The position numbers and the translations under genes were made by a program. Of a DNA stretch of 64,000 bases, positions 1 through 8,589 are shown one piece after another. The stretch lies in contig NZ_NCSM01000011.1 in assembly GCF_002224125.1 (NCBI RefSeq), positions 447,282 to 511,281 on the forward strand, in the 5' to 3' direction. Within the stretch, counting starts at the first letter, position 1; each line of letters starts with the position of its first letter. The notes under the pieces were generated by a model. The model had not been told where the DNA came from, searched no databases, and saw only the letters and a list, made by a program, of their open reading frames with translations. This stretch comes from Streptomyces sp. NBS 14/10 (GTDB lineage: Bacteria; Actinomycetota; Actinomycetes; Streptomycetales; Streptomycetaceae).

Positions 1-727
1 GTTTGGTCCAGTCCTCCAGGACCCGGTAGCTGGCGGCTTCGCCGGGATAGGTGCGCAGGGGCATCTCGTGTGTCTGGAAGAGCTGTGTGGTGAAGGTGGT
101 CAGGCCGCAGGTGTCCGGCACGAGGATGAAACACTCCTTGCTGACTTCTTCGAGTTCGAGCGGAGTCGCCTCTGTCGCCTCCGTCCCCTCTGCGGAATCG
201 GGGCTGACGACGACGATCGGCTCGACGTCGATGACCCGGTGCTCAAAGCGGGGCATCGCGGTGACGGCCGGGATCAGAATGATGTCGAGCCGGCCGGCCA
301 GCAGACATTCCCGCAGGTCCTGCATGTTCGCCTCGCTCAGCACGAGATCGCGGGGTACGGGAAGGTCGCGCACCTTGCTGAACGCCCGGGCGACCAGATG
401 CGAGCCGATCAGGGGCGAGAGTCCCATGCGGATCTTCTGCTCTGCGGGTTCGGTCAGCCGCCTGGCCTCCGCCGCGACCGCGTCGAGCGCAACCAGGGCG
501 CGCTCGATCAGCGGGAGGATCCGGGTGCCGAAGGCGGTCTGGGTGACCCCGCGCGGAGACCGGTCGAACAACTTCTCACCAAGGCGCTCCTCCAGTTTGG
601 CGATCCCGTTGGACAGGGCGGGCTGGGTAACGCCGTAAGCCCGTGCGGCGGCACTGAACGACTTGGTCTCGGCGACCGCCTGCGCGTAGCGGAGACCTTC
701 GAGATTCAGGCGATCTGTCATAGCCAT
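1..727 (-). CDS. LysR-family transcriptional regulator (3' end cut by window edge)
   Basis: The reverse strand encodes a LysR-type DNA-binding regulator that runs off the left edge. The N-terminal winged helix-turn-helix is clear (SFSAAARAYGVTQPALSNGI, about residues 18-37, then KLEERLGEKLFDR). The start of the substrate-binding domain follows, with LVLSEANMQDLRECLLAGRL further in. I chose the ATG at 727 because GGAGAG lies 7 bases upstream; a second in-frame ATG is at 721. It diverges from the zinc alcohol dehydrogenase at 853, and the shared 125-bp gap holds a palindromic T-N11-A box, so it probably controls that gene. The effector is unknown. The missing C-terminus prevents closer assignment. 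Confidence 0.9.
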   Translation of the reverse strand, partial: MAMTDRLNLEGLRYAQAVAETKSFSAAARAYGVTQPALSNGIAKLEERLGEKLFDRSPRGVTQTAFGTRILPLIERALVALDAVAAEARRLTEPAEQKIRMGLSPLIGSHLVARAFSKVRDLPVPRDLVLSEANMQDLRECLLAGRLDIILIPAVTAMPRFEHRVIDVEPIVVVSPDSAEGTEATEATPLELEEVSKECFILVPDTCGLTTFTTQLFQTHEMPLRTYPGEAASYRVLEDWTK

Positions 728-772
728 GCGCTATCTCTCCATTCATCGATGTCCCCTACCGGGCCTGTTTCC

Positions 773-789
773 CTCCACCTACGGTGGAG
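773..789. promoter_or_regulatory. Inverted repeat in divergent promoter region
   Basis: CTCCACC-TAC-GGTGGAG is a perfect 7-bp inverted repeat between the divergent lysR-type gene and the alcohol dehydrogenase. It could be an operator or a short hairpin. No protein is assigned to it. Confidence 0.4.
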
Positions 790-793
790 TCTC

Positions 794-806
794 TGCTGAT
801 TCAGCA
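794..806. promoter_or_regulatory. LysR-type T-N11-A palindrome
   Basis: TGCTGATTCAGCA is a perfect 13-bp palindrome of exactly the T-N11-A form bound by LysR regulators. It lies midway in the gap between a LysR gene and its divergent neighbour, so it is the best candidate binding site for that LysR protein. Confidence 0.55.
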
Positions 807-852
807 TAACCAGCAGCTATATGCATCGTCGTGTTCGGAATGGAAGAGCACC

Positions 853-1893
853 ATGTCAGACACCGCAGTGGCCATGGTCGTGGCCGAGCCCCGAGGCCCT
901 GTTCACCCTTCCGTGGCCGAGACGCCCTCGCCGACGGGCAGGTGGGTTCGTGTGTCCGTCACGGCGAGCGGCGTGTGCAACGCCGATATCGGAACGGCCG
1001 CGGCCACCGGCGCCGGTACGTCCTTCCCGGTGACCCCGGGGCACGAGGTCGCCGGTGTCATCGCCGAGCTGGGCGACCAGGTGGAGGGCTGGGCGGTCGG
1101 GGACCGCGTGGCCGTCGGCTGGTTCGGCGGCAGCTGCGGGCACTGCGCGTACTGCCGGGCGGGCGACGTCGTCCACTGCCCCGAACGCAAGGTGCCCGGC
1201 CTGTCGTACCCGGGCGGCTGGGCCCAGAGCATCACCGTGCCCGCCGACGCGCTCGCGCGCATCCCCGACGAGCTCAACCTGTTCGACGCCGCCCCGTTCG
1301 GCTGCGCGGGCGTGACGACCTTCAACGCCGTACGTAAGGCCGGCACGCGCGCGGACGGACGCGTCGCCGTGTTCGGGATCGGCGGACTGGGCCACCTCGC
1401 CGTTCAGTTCGCGGCGAAGCTCGGCTACGAGACCATCGCCATCGCCCGGGGCGGCGACCGCGAGAAGCTTGCCCGCGACCTCGGCGCACACCACTACATC
1501 GACAGCGACGCCCAGGCACCCGGAACCGCCCTGAAGGACCTCGGCGGCGCCGACCTCATCGTCTACACCGCCTCCTCCACCACCCCCGTGGACGAACTGC
1601 TCACCGGGCTGAACGTGCGCGGGCAGCTCACCCTCGTCGGCGTCGACGCGGGATCCGTGACCGTTCCGGCGGCCCAGCTCGTCATGAACGGCCACACCCT
1701 CACCGGACACCTGACCGGCAGCGCGGGCGAGACGGAAGAGGCGATGCGGTTCGCCGTCACGAACGGCGTACGGCCCATGATCGAGCGCATGCCGCTTGAG
1801 CAGGCCGGCGAAGCCGTGACCCGGCTGCGCTCCGGGGCTCCCCGCTTCCGCATCGTCCTGGACACCGGGCGCCCGGCAACCGACGGCCAGTAA
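853..1893 (+). CDS. Zinc-dependent alcohol dehydrogenase (MDR family)
   Basis: A 346-residue medium-chain dehydrogenase that should oxidise alcohols or reduce aldehydes with NAD(P) in the cytoplasm. The catalytic zinc region shows GVCNADIG followed by PGHEVAGV. The structural zinc loop is complete with four cysteines (SCGHCAYCRAGDVVHC). The Rossmann motif is GIGGLGHLAVQFA. I start at the ATG at 853, preceded by a purine-rich GGAATGGAAG. In-frame codons extend upstream to 784, but they cross the putative LysR box and carry no homology. It diverges from a LysR gene that probably regulates it, and an amine oxidase follows 150 bp downstream. The substrate cannot be told from sequence. Confidence 0.9.
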   Translation: MSDTAVAMVVAEPRGPVHPSVAETPSPTGRWVRVSVTASGVCNADIGTAAATGAGTSFPVTPGHEVAGVIAELGDQVEGWAVGDRVAVGWFGGSCGHCAYCRAGDVVHCPERKVPGLSYPGGWAQSITVPADALARIPDELNLFDAAPFGCAGVTTFNAVRKAGTRADGRVAVFGIGGLGHLAVQFAAKLGYETIAIARGGDREKLARDLGAHHYIDSDAQAPGTALKDLGGADLIVYTASSTTPVDELLTGLNVRGQLTLVGVDAGSVTVPAAQLVMNGHTLTGHLTGSAGETEEAMRFAVTNGVRPMIERMPLEQAGEAVTRLRSGAPRFRIVLDTGRPATDGQ

Positions 1894-2045
1894 CCACAAC
1901 CTTCCGGCCGCTCCGCGCCGCCGCCATGGCCCGGAGTGGCCGCCTCTCCTGCGTTGATGCCACCGACTCGGCACACCACAGAAGCCGGACGCCGAAACAC
2001 CACCGGCAACGGCGGGGTCCGGCCTGATCAAAAAGGAAGCCACAC

Positions 2046-3149
2046 ATGTCCCACCAGGACAGCCACAACGTGATCGTGGTCGGCGCCGGCGCCTCCGGAC
2101 TGGCCGCGGCCACCGCTCTGCACGCCGCCGGTCTCAACACGGTCTGTCTGGAGGCTCGCGACCGCATCGGCGGACGCCTGCTATCTGCCCCCACATCGCA
2201 CCCCGAGCGGGCCCTCGACCTGGGCGCCACATGGTTCTGGGACGGCGAGGAGCGCGTGCGGACCCTGGCCGTACGCAGTGGCATCGAGATCTTCGACCAG
2301 CACCTCGCCGGCGACACCGTCCTGCAGGAGACCACCGGCACACGCCGCTTTGCAGGCAACCTGATCGACGCGCCCTCCCGCCGTTTCGCCGCCGGATCCC
2401 AGAGCCTCGCCACCGTCCTCGCCGCCACCCTGCCCACCGATTCCCTGCGGCTGAACACGCCCGTCACCGCCATCCGCCCGCACGGCCAGGGCGGCCTTGC
2501 CGTGCTCACCCCGGCCGGAACCCTGCACGCCGAGCACATCATCCTGGCCGTCCCCCCGGCCCTGACGCTGGAGCGCATCGACTTCGGCGACGCGCTTCCC
2601 GCCGACCTCGTACGCCTCGCCCGGTCCACCCCGGTCTGGATGGGGGCCGTCGCCAAGGTCGTCGCCCAGTACCCCTCCGCCTTCTGGCGGGAGGCCGGGC
2701 TGGCCGGTGCGGCGGTCAGCAGGACCGGCCCACTCCAGGAGATCCACGACATGTCGGGGCCCGACGGCCGACCTGCCGCGCTCTTCGGGTTCGCGCACGC
2801 GCGCACCGTCGGCCCGGGCTTCGAAGAGGCCGTCACCGCACAGCTCGCGCGGCTCTTCGGCCCGGCCGCGGCCACCCCCGATGTCCTGTACGTGCAGAAC
2901 TGGAGCACCGAGCGGTGGACGTCCCCGTCCACCGTGCAGCGCCTTTCCGACTACTCGCTCTTCGGCCACCCCCTCTATCAGCGGCCGGCGCTGGACGGCC
3001 GTCTGCACTGGGCGTCGACCGAGACGGCGACCGACCACGCCGGACACATCGAAGGCGCCCTCGCTGCCGGAGAGCGAGCAGCGCAGGCCGTACTGGCGGC
3101 GCTCGGCGCCCCGAACACCTTGGTCCGGCCCGAAGTGGCATGCAACTGA
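2046..3149 (+). CDS. Flavin-dependent amine oxidase (FAD/NAD(P)-binding)
   Basis: A 367-residue flavoprotein of the monoamine oxidase/amine oxidoreductase family. The N-terminal dinucleotide-binding motif VVGAGASGLAAATAL is followed by the family signature EARDRIGGRLLS. A C-terminal FAD-contacting segment includes HWASTET and GHIEGALAAGERAA. The Shine-Dalgarno sequence AAGGAAG sits 6 bases before the ATG. The protein is shorter than typical MAOs (about 450 residues) but has both ends of the fold. It lies downstream of the alcohol dehydrogenase on the same strand and may be co-transcribed. It probably oxidises an amine to an aldehyde or imine with release of hydrogen peroxide; the substrate is unknown. 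Confidence 0.88.
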   Translation: MSHQDSHNVIVVGAGASGLAAATALHAAGLNTVCLEARDRIGGRLLSAPTSHPERALDLGATWFWDGEERVRTLAVRSGIEIFDQHLAGDTVLQETTGTRRFAGNLIDAPSRRFAAGSQSLATVLAATLPTDSLRLNTPVTAIRPHGQGGLAVLTPAGTLHAEHIILAVPPALTLERIDFGDALPADLVRLARSTPVWMGAVAKVVAQYPSAFWREAGLAGAAVSRTGPLQEIHDMSGPDGRPAALFGFAHARTVGPGFEEAVTAQLARLFGPAAATPDVLYVQNWSTERWTSPSTVQRLSDYSLFGHPLYQRPALDGRLHWASTETATDHAGHIEGALAAGERAAQAVLAALGAPNTLVRPEVACN

Positions 3150-3371
3150 GCGGTGCGAGCAACATGGCGGCGGCCGATCGACCCCGGAACCCCCTCGACG
3201 ACGCGTTCGGCCACTACTGCGCCGGCAGGCCGTCCTGCGACCAGGTCCGGCCGCAAGGCCCGTACACCACCGTCGCCTTCGGAAACCCGCACACCGCCAC
3301 CCCGAGTGGCGCGACCGTCCGACGGCCGACAGGTGAGGCCTCACCCCCGCCGGTTACTTCAAGGAGGAGTC

Positions 3372-3905
3372 ATGTACGAACTGGAAGCGCTGCTGCGTGA
3401 ATACGACCGCGCCCGCGGCTACACCGACGAGCTGTGGCAGGACCTGACTCCGGACGAGGTGATCTGGCGTCCGCGCGAGGACTTCAGTGCCATCGGATGG
3501 CATCTCGGCCACCAGGCCCACGTCGCCCACTTCATGATCCGCAATCTCACCGCGGCCGAGCCCAGTCCCGATCCCGCTCTGGACTCCCTGATGGACTCCG
3601 CGTTGCCGGAACAGTTCCGGGGCGCGCTGCCGACGGTGCGTCGGCTCACCGCCTTCAGGGAGACCGTCGCCGAGCGGGTGCACGCCCGCATCGGCGACAT
3701 CGCGGCCGGGAAGGTGAGTGCCCCCACACAGATGACCATTGTCGGGACACAGCTGCTGACCGCGCTCATCAATCATGAGTACCAGCACGACCAGTGGATC
3801 GGCGAAGTCCGTTCCGAGCACCTCGGGCATGCACTGCCTACCGATCCGGACTCCGACCATGTCCGCCGTATCGACGGCTACCTCGTCCTGCACCCCTACG
3901 TGTGA
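3372..3905 (+). CDS. DinB-superfamily protein
   Basis: A 177-residue four-helix-bundle protein of the DinB/YfiT-like superfamily, often metal-binding thiol-dependent transferases. Candidate metal ligands are His44/47/50 in GWHLGHQAHV and the histidines of NHEYQHDQWIGEVR near the C-terminus. That pattern, an N-terminal His and a C-terminal HxxxH, is the usual DinB triad. The start is firm: a textbook AAGGAGGAG precedes the ATG at 3372. The 220 bp upstream, back to the amine oxidase, shows no gene. The function is unassigned; metal-dependent thiol or glutathione-analogue transfer is a family-level guess. Confidence 0.85.
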   Translation: MYELEALLREYDRARGYTDELWQDLTPDEVIWRPREDFSAIGWHLGHQAHVAHFMIRNLTAAEPSPDPALDSLMDSALPEQFRGALPTVRRLTAFRETVAERVHARIGDIAAGKVSAPTQMTIVGTQLLTALINHEYQHDQWIGEVRSEHLGHALPTDPDSDHVRRIDGYLVLHPYV

Positions 3906-4052
3906 CGCGCGGCGTGCGACCGGCGGCCTGGCCGTGACCGGGTGTGACGTGAGGTGGTGTCAGTTCTCATGCCGTCCCCTTCTGCCCCCGCCCCTCGTGT
4001 CCGCCGGCGCAGCCGCCTCGACCAATTGATATCCCAGAAGGAGTGCCGGCAC

Positions 4053-5378
4053 GTGACCGCATCACAGGACATACGCGCGGAGCCATGGCAGACCGGGGCG
4101 CAGGTGCGCGCCGCGCAGAAGCGCGCGGTACGGACCCTGGCCGCGGCACAGATCGTCGGCGGGGTCGGTGTCGGCGTATCGGTGTCGATCGGTTCGTTGC
4201 TGGCCGAGTCGGTCGCCCAGAGCGAGACCTACGCCGGATTGGCTCGCACGGCCACGACGGCGGGCGCCGCCGCGGTCGGTGTGCCTCTTGCCCTCCTCGC
4301 GCAACGGCGAGGGCGCCGGTTCTCCCTGAGCGCCGGATGGCTCGCGGCCGCTCTCGGCGGAGTCCTGCTCGTGGGCTCGGCGGTAAGCAGATCAATACCC
4401 CTGCTCATCGTGGGGATGCTGCTCTTCGGCATCGGGAACGCGACGAACCAGCAGAGCCGCTACGCGGCCGCCGACCTGGCCGCGCCGCACCGCCGGGCCC
4501 AGGCTCTGTCCATCGTGGTGTGGTCGACGACCATCGGTTCGGTGATCGGGCCCAACCTCGCCGATCCCGGTGCCGGCGTGGCATCGGTTCTGCACCTCCC
4601 TCGGCTGGCCGGCGCGTTCGTCCTGGCCACCGTCTGCATGGCGCTGGCATCGGTACTGCTGTGGGTCTGGCTCCGCCCTGACCCGCTCCTGCTGGCCCGG
4701 CAGCACCAGGACGCTGACAAGCAACCGGAAAGCGGCTCGAGTTCCCGGGCGGCACAAGTCGAGGCCGCAAAAGAGGCGGGGCAGTCGCAGACCGGCACGC
4801 TGCGCGCGGGCCTGCGTCATCTTCGCCACGCCCCGCGGGCGGCCTTCGCGTTCGTGACCATTGTGGTGGCGCACACGGTCATGGGGGCCATCATGACGAT
4901 GACTCCCGTCAGCATGTCCGAGGACGGCGCGAACCTCACCATCGTCGGCGTCACCATAAGCGGCCATCTGCTGGGCATGTACGCGTTCTCGCCCATCGTC
5001 GGCTGGCTCGCCGACCGGATCGGTCATCTGCCGACCGCGGTGGCCGGGCAGGCCATTTTCATCGCGTCCGCGCTGCTGTCGGGGCTGAGCCACGGCTCGG
5101 TCGGCATAGTGATGGCGGGACTGTTCCTCTTGGGGCTGGGCTGGTCGTTCAGCCTGGTGGCCGGCTCAGCGATGCTCGGCGAGGCCACGCCCGCGGCTCT
5201 CCGGCCCGGAGTGCAGGGCACCACGGACACCGCGATGAACGTCGTCGCAGCGGTGGGCGCCGGCCTGGCCGGGCCCCTCATGGACTGGATTGGCTTCGGC
5301 GGGCTGAACGCCGTCGCCGCGGCCTTCGTCCTGCCCGTAATCGTCTTCTGGATCTTCCTCTGCCGTCGGCCGGTCTGA
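4053..5378 (+). CDS. MFS transporter
   Basis: A 441-residue major facilitator protein with about 12 hydrophobic segments in two halves, separated by a hydrophilic loop around residues 205-240 (rich in Q, S, E and K). LADRIGHLPTAVAG is the conserved loop 8-9 motif of the second half. The GTG at 4053 has AGAAGGAG upstream; in-frame codons reach back to 3954 but lack a ribosome site. It stands alone between a DinB gene and a convergent degenerate YbaK gene. The substrate is unknown; export of a small molecule is most likely. Confidence 0.88.
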   Translation: MTASQDIRAEPWQTGAQVRAAQKRAVRTLAAAQIVGGVGVGVSVSIGSLLAESVAQSETYAGLARTATTAGAAAVGVPLALLAQRRGRRFSLSAGWLAAALGGVLLVGSAVSRSIPLLIVGMLLFGIGNATNQQSRYAAADLAAPHRRAQALSIVVWSTTIGSVIGPNLADPGAGVASVLHLPRLAGAFVLATVCMALASVLLWVWLRPDPLLLARQHQDADKQPESGSSSRAAQVEAAKEAGQSQTGTLRAGLRHLRHAPRAAFAFVTIVVAHTVMGAIMTMTPVSMSEDGANLTIVGVTISGHLLGMYAFSPIVGWLADRIGHLPTAVAGQAIFIASALLSGLSHGSVGIVMAGLFLLGLGWSFSLVAGSAMLGEATPAALRPGVQGTTDTAMNVVAAVGAGLAGPLMDWIGFGGLNAVAAAFVLPVIVFWIFLCRRPV

Positions 5379-5765
5379 TACCGCAACCGCGTCTGGGACG
5401 ACACTTGGTACGGGTGCTTGGGCGCCGACGTCGTCGGGGGTGGCGATGCGTTCGATCCGCGGGTGGGCGAGCCGGGCGTAGTCGCCGCCGGAGATGACGG
5501 CGGAGCGGTCGAGGCGGGCGGCGTTGAAGTAGAGCTGTGGCCGGGTGACGATCTCGGGGTCGGCGACGAGTTCGAGATCGGGATCGAACGCGAAGGGGAG
5601 GACCGTGCCGGGGACGGCGTGGGCCAGTCGTTCGGCGGTCGCCGCGTCGCTGAATCCGACGTAGCGGGCGTCGAACAGCCGGCGGACGGCGTCCATGAGC
5701 CGATAGGGGGTCTGAGTGGTGTCGAACAGGTTGATCAGACGCTGGTAGGTGTCGGGGTGGGGCAC
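5166..5765 (-). pseudogene. YbaK/EbsC-type aminoacyl-tRNA deacylase-like gene with internal deletion
   Basis: The product begins like a YbaK/ProX editing-domain protein (HPDTYQRLINLFDTTQTPYR) and ends like one (GTVLPFAF, LELVADP, LYFNAARLDRS). The middle, about 55-60 residues, is absent: YRLMD runs straight into AVRRLFDARYVGF. The deletion keeps the frame. In the family the missing part carries the AAK lysine needed for deacylation, so any product should be inactive. The normal stop also seems lost, because the frame continues about 80 codons antisense into the MFS gene to a stop at 5166. The GTG at 5765 has AGAGGA upstream and overlaps the end of the EamA gene by 31 bp, so it was probably translationally coupled to it. 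Confidence 0.65.
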
Positions 5766-6691
5766 GTGCTGTCCTCTTCCACGGTTTTGGCGGTTTTGGC
5801 GGTTTCGGCGGTGGCGGTGCGATGGGTGCGTTCGATGGCCTGGCCCCAGTACGTTCCGGCGATCATGAGCACGGCGCCGAGGGAGGCCCACACGGTGAGC
5901 CGTTCGCCGCCGAAACTGATCCCGATCGCGACGGCCCAGATCGGTTCGGTGCCCAGCAGCAGGCTGGCCCGGCTGGCAGAGGTACGTTGCACGGCCCAGG
6001 TCTGGGCGAGGAAGGCGAACACGCTGCAGAACAGGGCGAGATAGATCAGCTGCGACCATGTGGTGGCGCTGCTGTGGGCAAGGTCGGGCATATGCATGAG
6101 GGCGGGCACCAGGAACAACGCCGAGCCGACGACGGTCTGCGCGGTCGTCAGGTGGAGCGGGTCCATGGGGTGGCGGGCGGTGAGCCGTCCGACGAGCGCT
6201 ACGTGCCCGGCCCGTACCACCGCGGCGGCGAGCACCAGGGCGTCGCCGAGCCGTAGCGCGTGCAGTCCGCCGCTGGAGGTGAGCAGTCCGACGGCCAGCA
6301 CGCACAGACCGGCGGCGACGAAGAACGTCCAGGGCAGCCTGCGGCTGCTCGCGGTCCGATCCAGGAACGGCGTCAGCACAATGGTCAGGCTGATGATCAA
6401 CCCGGCGTTCGCGGCGCTGGTGTACGCGACCCCGTAGGTCTCCAGTACCAGAATGGCTGCCTGCGTAACCCCCAGCAGCGACCCGGCTCGGACCTCCGCG
6501 CGGGTCCAGCGGCGCGCCCGGCGGCAGGAGGCGACCAAAGCTCCGCACGCGAGCGCGGAGATCGCGTACCGGGCGAACAGCACGGTGGTAACCGGGAGCG
6601 CGCCGGTGGCCGTCTTGGCCGCCAGGTAGCTGGAACCCCAGACCAGCGCGATCAGGAACAGCACTACATCGGTACGACGTGCAACGGGCAT
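5735..6691 (-). CDS. EamA/DMT-family transporter
   Basis: A drug/metabolite transporter of about 318 residues with ten predicted membrane helices in two EamA repeats (VVLFLIALVWGSSYLAAKTA opens the first; SLGAVLMIAGTYWG closes the second). The family exports amino acids or other metabolites. The start is uncertain: the ATG at 6691 begins MPVARR just ahead of the first helix, and in-frame ATGs also occur at 6709, 6712 and 6730, none with a strong ribosome site. A LysR gene diverges 80 bp away and is the likely regulator. The YbaK-like gene overlaps its 3' end. Confidence 0.87.
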   Translation of the reverse strand: MPVARRTDVVLFLIALVWGSSYLAAKTATGALPVTTVLFARYAISALACGALVASCRRARRWTRAEVRAGSLLGVTQAAILVLETYGVAYTSAANAGLIISLTIVLTPFLDRTASSRRLPWTFFVAAGLCVLAVGLLTSSGGLHALRLGDALVLAAAVVRAGHVALVGRLTARHPMDPLHLTTAQTVVGSALFLVPALMHMPDLAHSSATTWSQLIYLALFCSVFAFLAQTWAVQRTSASRASLLLGTEPIWAVAIGISFGGERLTVWASLGAVLMIAGTYWGQAIERTHRTATAETAKTAKTVEEDSTCPTPTPTSV

Positions 6692-6771
6692 ATGCCCACG
6701 CTGCACCATCATGATGTTGAAGACAATCACCAGCTTCTAAAGCAAAGCTGTAGCAGCCCTACACTGTCGGC

Positions 6772-7695
6772 ATGGATGAGCGGCAACTTCAGATCCTGCG
6801 GGAACTTGGAGAGCTGGGCAGTGTCAGTGCGGTCGCCAAGGCACTGCATGTGACGCCTTCCGCCATCTCCCAGCAGTTGCGCCTGTTGCAGCGCTCGATC
6901 CCCGTCCCGCTCACCGAGCGCGCCGGGCGCCGGGTGGTGCTGACCGAAGCCGGGCAAGCCCTGGCCCGCGCGGCCATCGAGGTGGAGACGGCCCTGGCCC
7001 GGGCGCGACACACCATCGCCGACTTCGCCGAACAGCCCGACGGCGACGTCTCGCTGGCGGCGTTCCACAGCGCGGCCTCCGTGTTCTTCCCCCTGCTGCT
7101 GCGCAGCCTCGCCGGGCCGGGGCACCCACGACTGGCTCTCGCCGACGAAGATGTCGCCCAGGACCGCTTCCCCGCCCTCACCCGTGAGTACGACCTCGTT
7201 CTCGCCCACCGCCTCGACCACGGCCCGCCCTGGCCACGCACCGTCACCGCCGGCACCCTGCTGCGAGAGCCGCTCGATGTCGCCCTGCCGGCCGGCCACC
7301 CGCTGGCCTCCAAGTCGCTGCTCATGCCACATGACGTGGCCGACCAGCCCTGGATCACCGTCCACGACGGCTTCCCACTCATGTCCACCATCGAAGCCAT
7401 CGCCAGTGTCGCCAACCGCCGCCTCGACATCGCCCACCGCATCAACGAATTCGCCGTGGTCGCCGAGGCCGTAGCGGCCGGCGGCGGCCTGGCGCTGATG
7501 CCACGCTGGACAGCCCGCGAGCACCCGAACCTCGTCCTGCGGCCGCTGGGCGCAGTCCACGCCCGACGCCACATCGACGTCCTCCACCGACCGGAACGCA
7601 CCGCACGACGGGCCGTACGAACCGTCCTCGCCGAGTTGCACCGCGCCGCCGCAGAGATCCAAAGCCAGGACACCCACGCGTCTGAGCGCGCTTGA
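6772..7695 (+). CDS. LysR-family transcriptional regulator
   Basis: A 307-residue LysR regulator. The helix-turn-helix is at about residues 14-35 (GSVSAVAKALHVTPSAISQQ), followed by the linker LTERAGRRVVLTEAGQALA and an effector-binding domain of normal length. It is transcribed away from the EamA exporter across a short gap. That is the usual layout for LysR control of a divergent exporter, with the effector often the exported compound. Its end is 100 bp before the leaderless Clp-N gene. Confidence 0.9.
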   Translation: MDERQLQILRELGELGSVSAVAKALHVTPSAISQQLRLLQRSIPVPLTERAGRRVVLTEAGQALARAAIEVETALARARHTIADFAEQPDGDVSLAAFHSAASVFFPLLLRSLAGPGHPRLALADEDVAQDRFPALTREYDLVLAHRLDHGPPWPRTVTAGTLLREPLDVALPAGHPLASKSLLMPHDVADQPWITVHDGFPLMSTIEAIASVANRRLDIAHRINEFAVVAEAVAAGGGLALMPRWTAREHPNLVLRPLGAVHARRHIDVLHRPERTARRAVRTVLAELHRAAAEIQSQDTHASERA

Positions 7696-7747
7696 CCGTG
7701 GCGGCGGCCAGAAAGACACAGCGTGCGGGGAGCGCACCTGGAACGAG

Positions 7748-7766
7748 CGTCAATTACAAGTTGACG
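7748..7766. promoter_or_regulatory. Upstream operator palindrome (GTCAA-N7-TTGAC)
   Basis: CGTCAATTACAAGTTGACG is an imperfect palindrome with perfect outer arms. Its reverse complement matches the second site at 7776-7794 at 16 of 19 positions. It includes the promoter's -35 hexamer. The pair is centred 28 bp apart, which suits a dimer-binding repressor acting on the Clp-N/HTH gene. Confidence 0.6.
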
Positions 7767-7789
7767 CCGACCCATCGTCAACTTACGAT
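7761..7789 (+). promoter_or_regulatory. Vegetative-type promoter for a leaderless transcript
   Basis: TTGACG at 7761-7766, a 17-bp spacer and TACGAT at 7784-7789 form a near-consensus HrdB-type promoter. The -10 box ends only 6 bases before the ATG at 7796, so the transcript should start at or next to the start codon and carry no ribosome-binding site. Confidence 0.75.
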
Positions 7790-7794
7790 TGACG
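7776..7794. promoter_or_regulatory. Downstream operator palindrome (GTCAA-N7-TTGAC)
   Basis: CGTCAACTTACGATTGACG covers the -10 box and presumed transcription start of the Clp-N gene. Its arms match the 7748-7766 site, and a protein bound here would block RNA polymerase. Confidence 0.6.
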
Positions 7795-7795
7795 C

Positions 7796-8500
7796 ATGAG
7801 CCCACTCGACATCAGCCTCGCTGACCTGATCGCCCGTCTCGATGAGGAACTTTTCGACGCCGACGAACTGGCCCGCATCAGTGAGGCGCGACTTCGTGCC
7901 CAGACCCTGTCCGACCTCGGTGACCAGCTCATCGACCACTACGTCAGCAAGGCCAAGCGGACCGGCGCCTCGTGGACCGAGATCGGCGACGCCATCGGGG
8001 TGTCCAAACAGGCCGCCCAGCAACGCCACAAGCCCGCCGCATTTGACCGGTTCACCAACCTGAACCGGCACAGCATCGTGCTGGCACAGGAGGCCGCCCG
8101 AACCCACAAGCACGACTTCATCGGCACCGAACACATCCTGCTCGGCCTGCTCGGCGAACCGCAGGGCCTGGCGTACGAGGTGCTGATGGCGAAAACCGAG
8201 TCGGAGCAACGCATCCGCGGCGCGATCGCGGAAGCGATGCCGCCGGCCGGACAGAAGGCGCTGCGAGGTCATATCCCGTTCCGGCCGGAGTGCAAGGAGG
8301 CCATCGAGCAGGCACACCGCGCGTCGGCCGATCTCGGCCACGACTGGGTCGGCACGGAGCACACGCTGCTGGGCCTGATCCGCGCCGAGGAGAGCCCCGC
8401 CGCGCAGATCCTGCGCAACCTCGGCTTCACGTCAGACGAGTTGCACGAGACGGTCAAGACCGAGATCGCCAAACGACTCGCCGTGCGCGACAAGGAGTAA
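7796..8500 (+). CDS. Clp-N domain protein with helix-turn-helix
   Basis: A 234-residue protein with two parts. Residues 58-77 (ASWTEIGDAIGVSKQAAQQR) look like a DNA-binding helix-turn-helix. Residues 92-130 and 163-215 are two Clp-N repeats (GTEHILLGLL; GTEHTLLGLI) like the N-terminal domain of ClpA/ClpC that recognises substrates or adaptors. There is no AAA+ ATPase domain, so it cannot unfold proteins itself. The gene has a leaderless promoter flanked by two matching palindromes, which suggests autoregulation by this same protein. A role coupling Clp proteolysis or stress sensing to transcription is inference. It is a stand-alone gene, convergent with a TetR gene. Confidence 0.85.
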   Translation: MSPLDISLADLIARLDEELFDADELARISEARLRAQTLSDLGDQLIDHYVSKAKRTGASWTEIGDAIGVSKQAAQQRHKPAAFDRFTNLNRHSIVLAQEAARTHKHDFIGTEHILLGLLGEPQGLAYEVLMAKTESEQRIRGAIAEAMPPAGQKALRGHIPFRPECKEAIEQAHRASADLGHDWVGTEHTLLGLIRAEESPAAQILRNLGFTSDELHETVKTEIAKRLAVRDKE

Positions 8501-8589
8501 CGAAACGAGCCGCCGCCGCGCAGGACCGAACCGATATCCCGCCGCAGGTCAGGCAGCGCGCCTGCTCGCCCGTGATCAGCTCTGTTCGG

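Noticed and set aside
68..799. 243-residue open frame on the plus strand
   Set aside because: It is the antisense of a clear LysR gene that runs off the left edge; the product is low-complexity with no family features.
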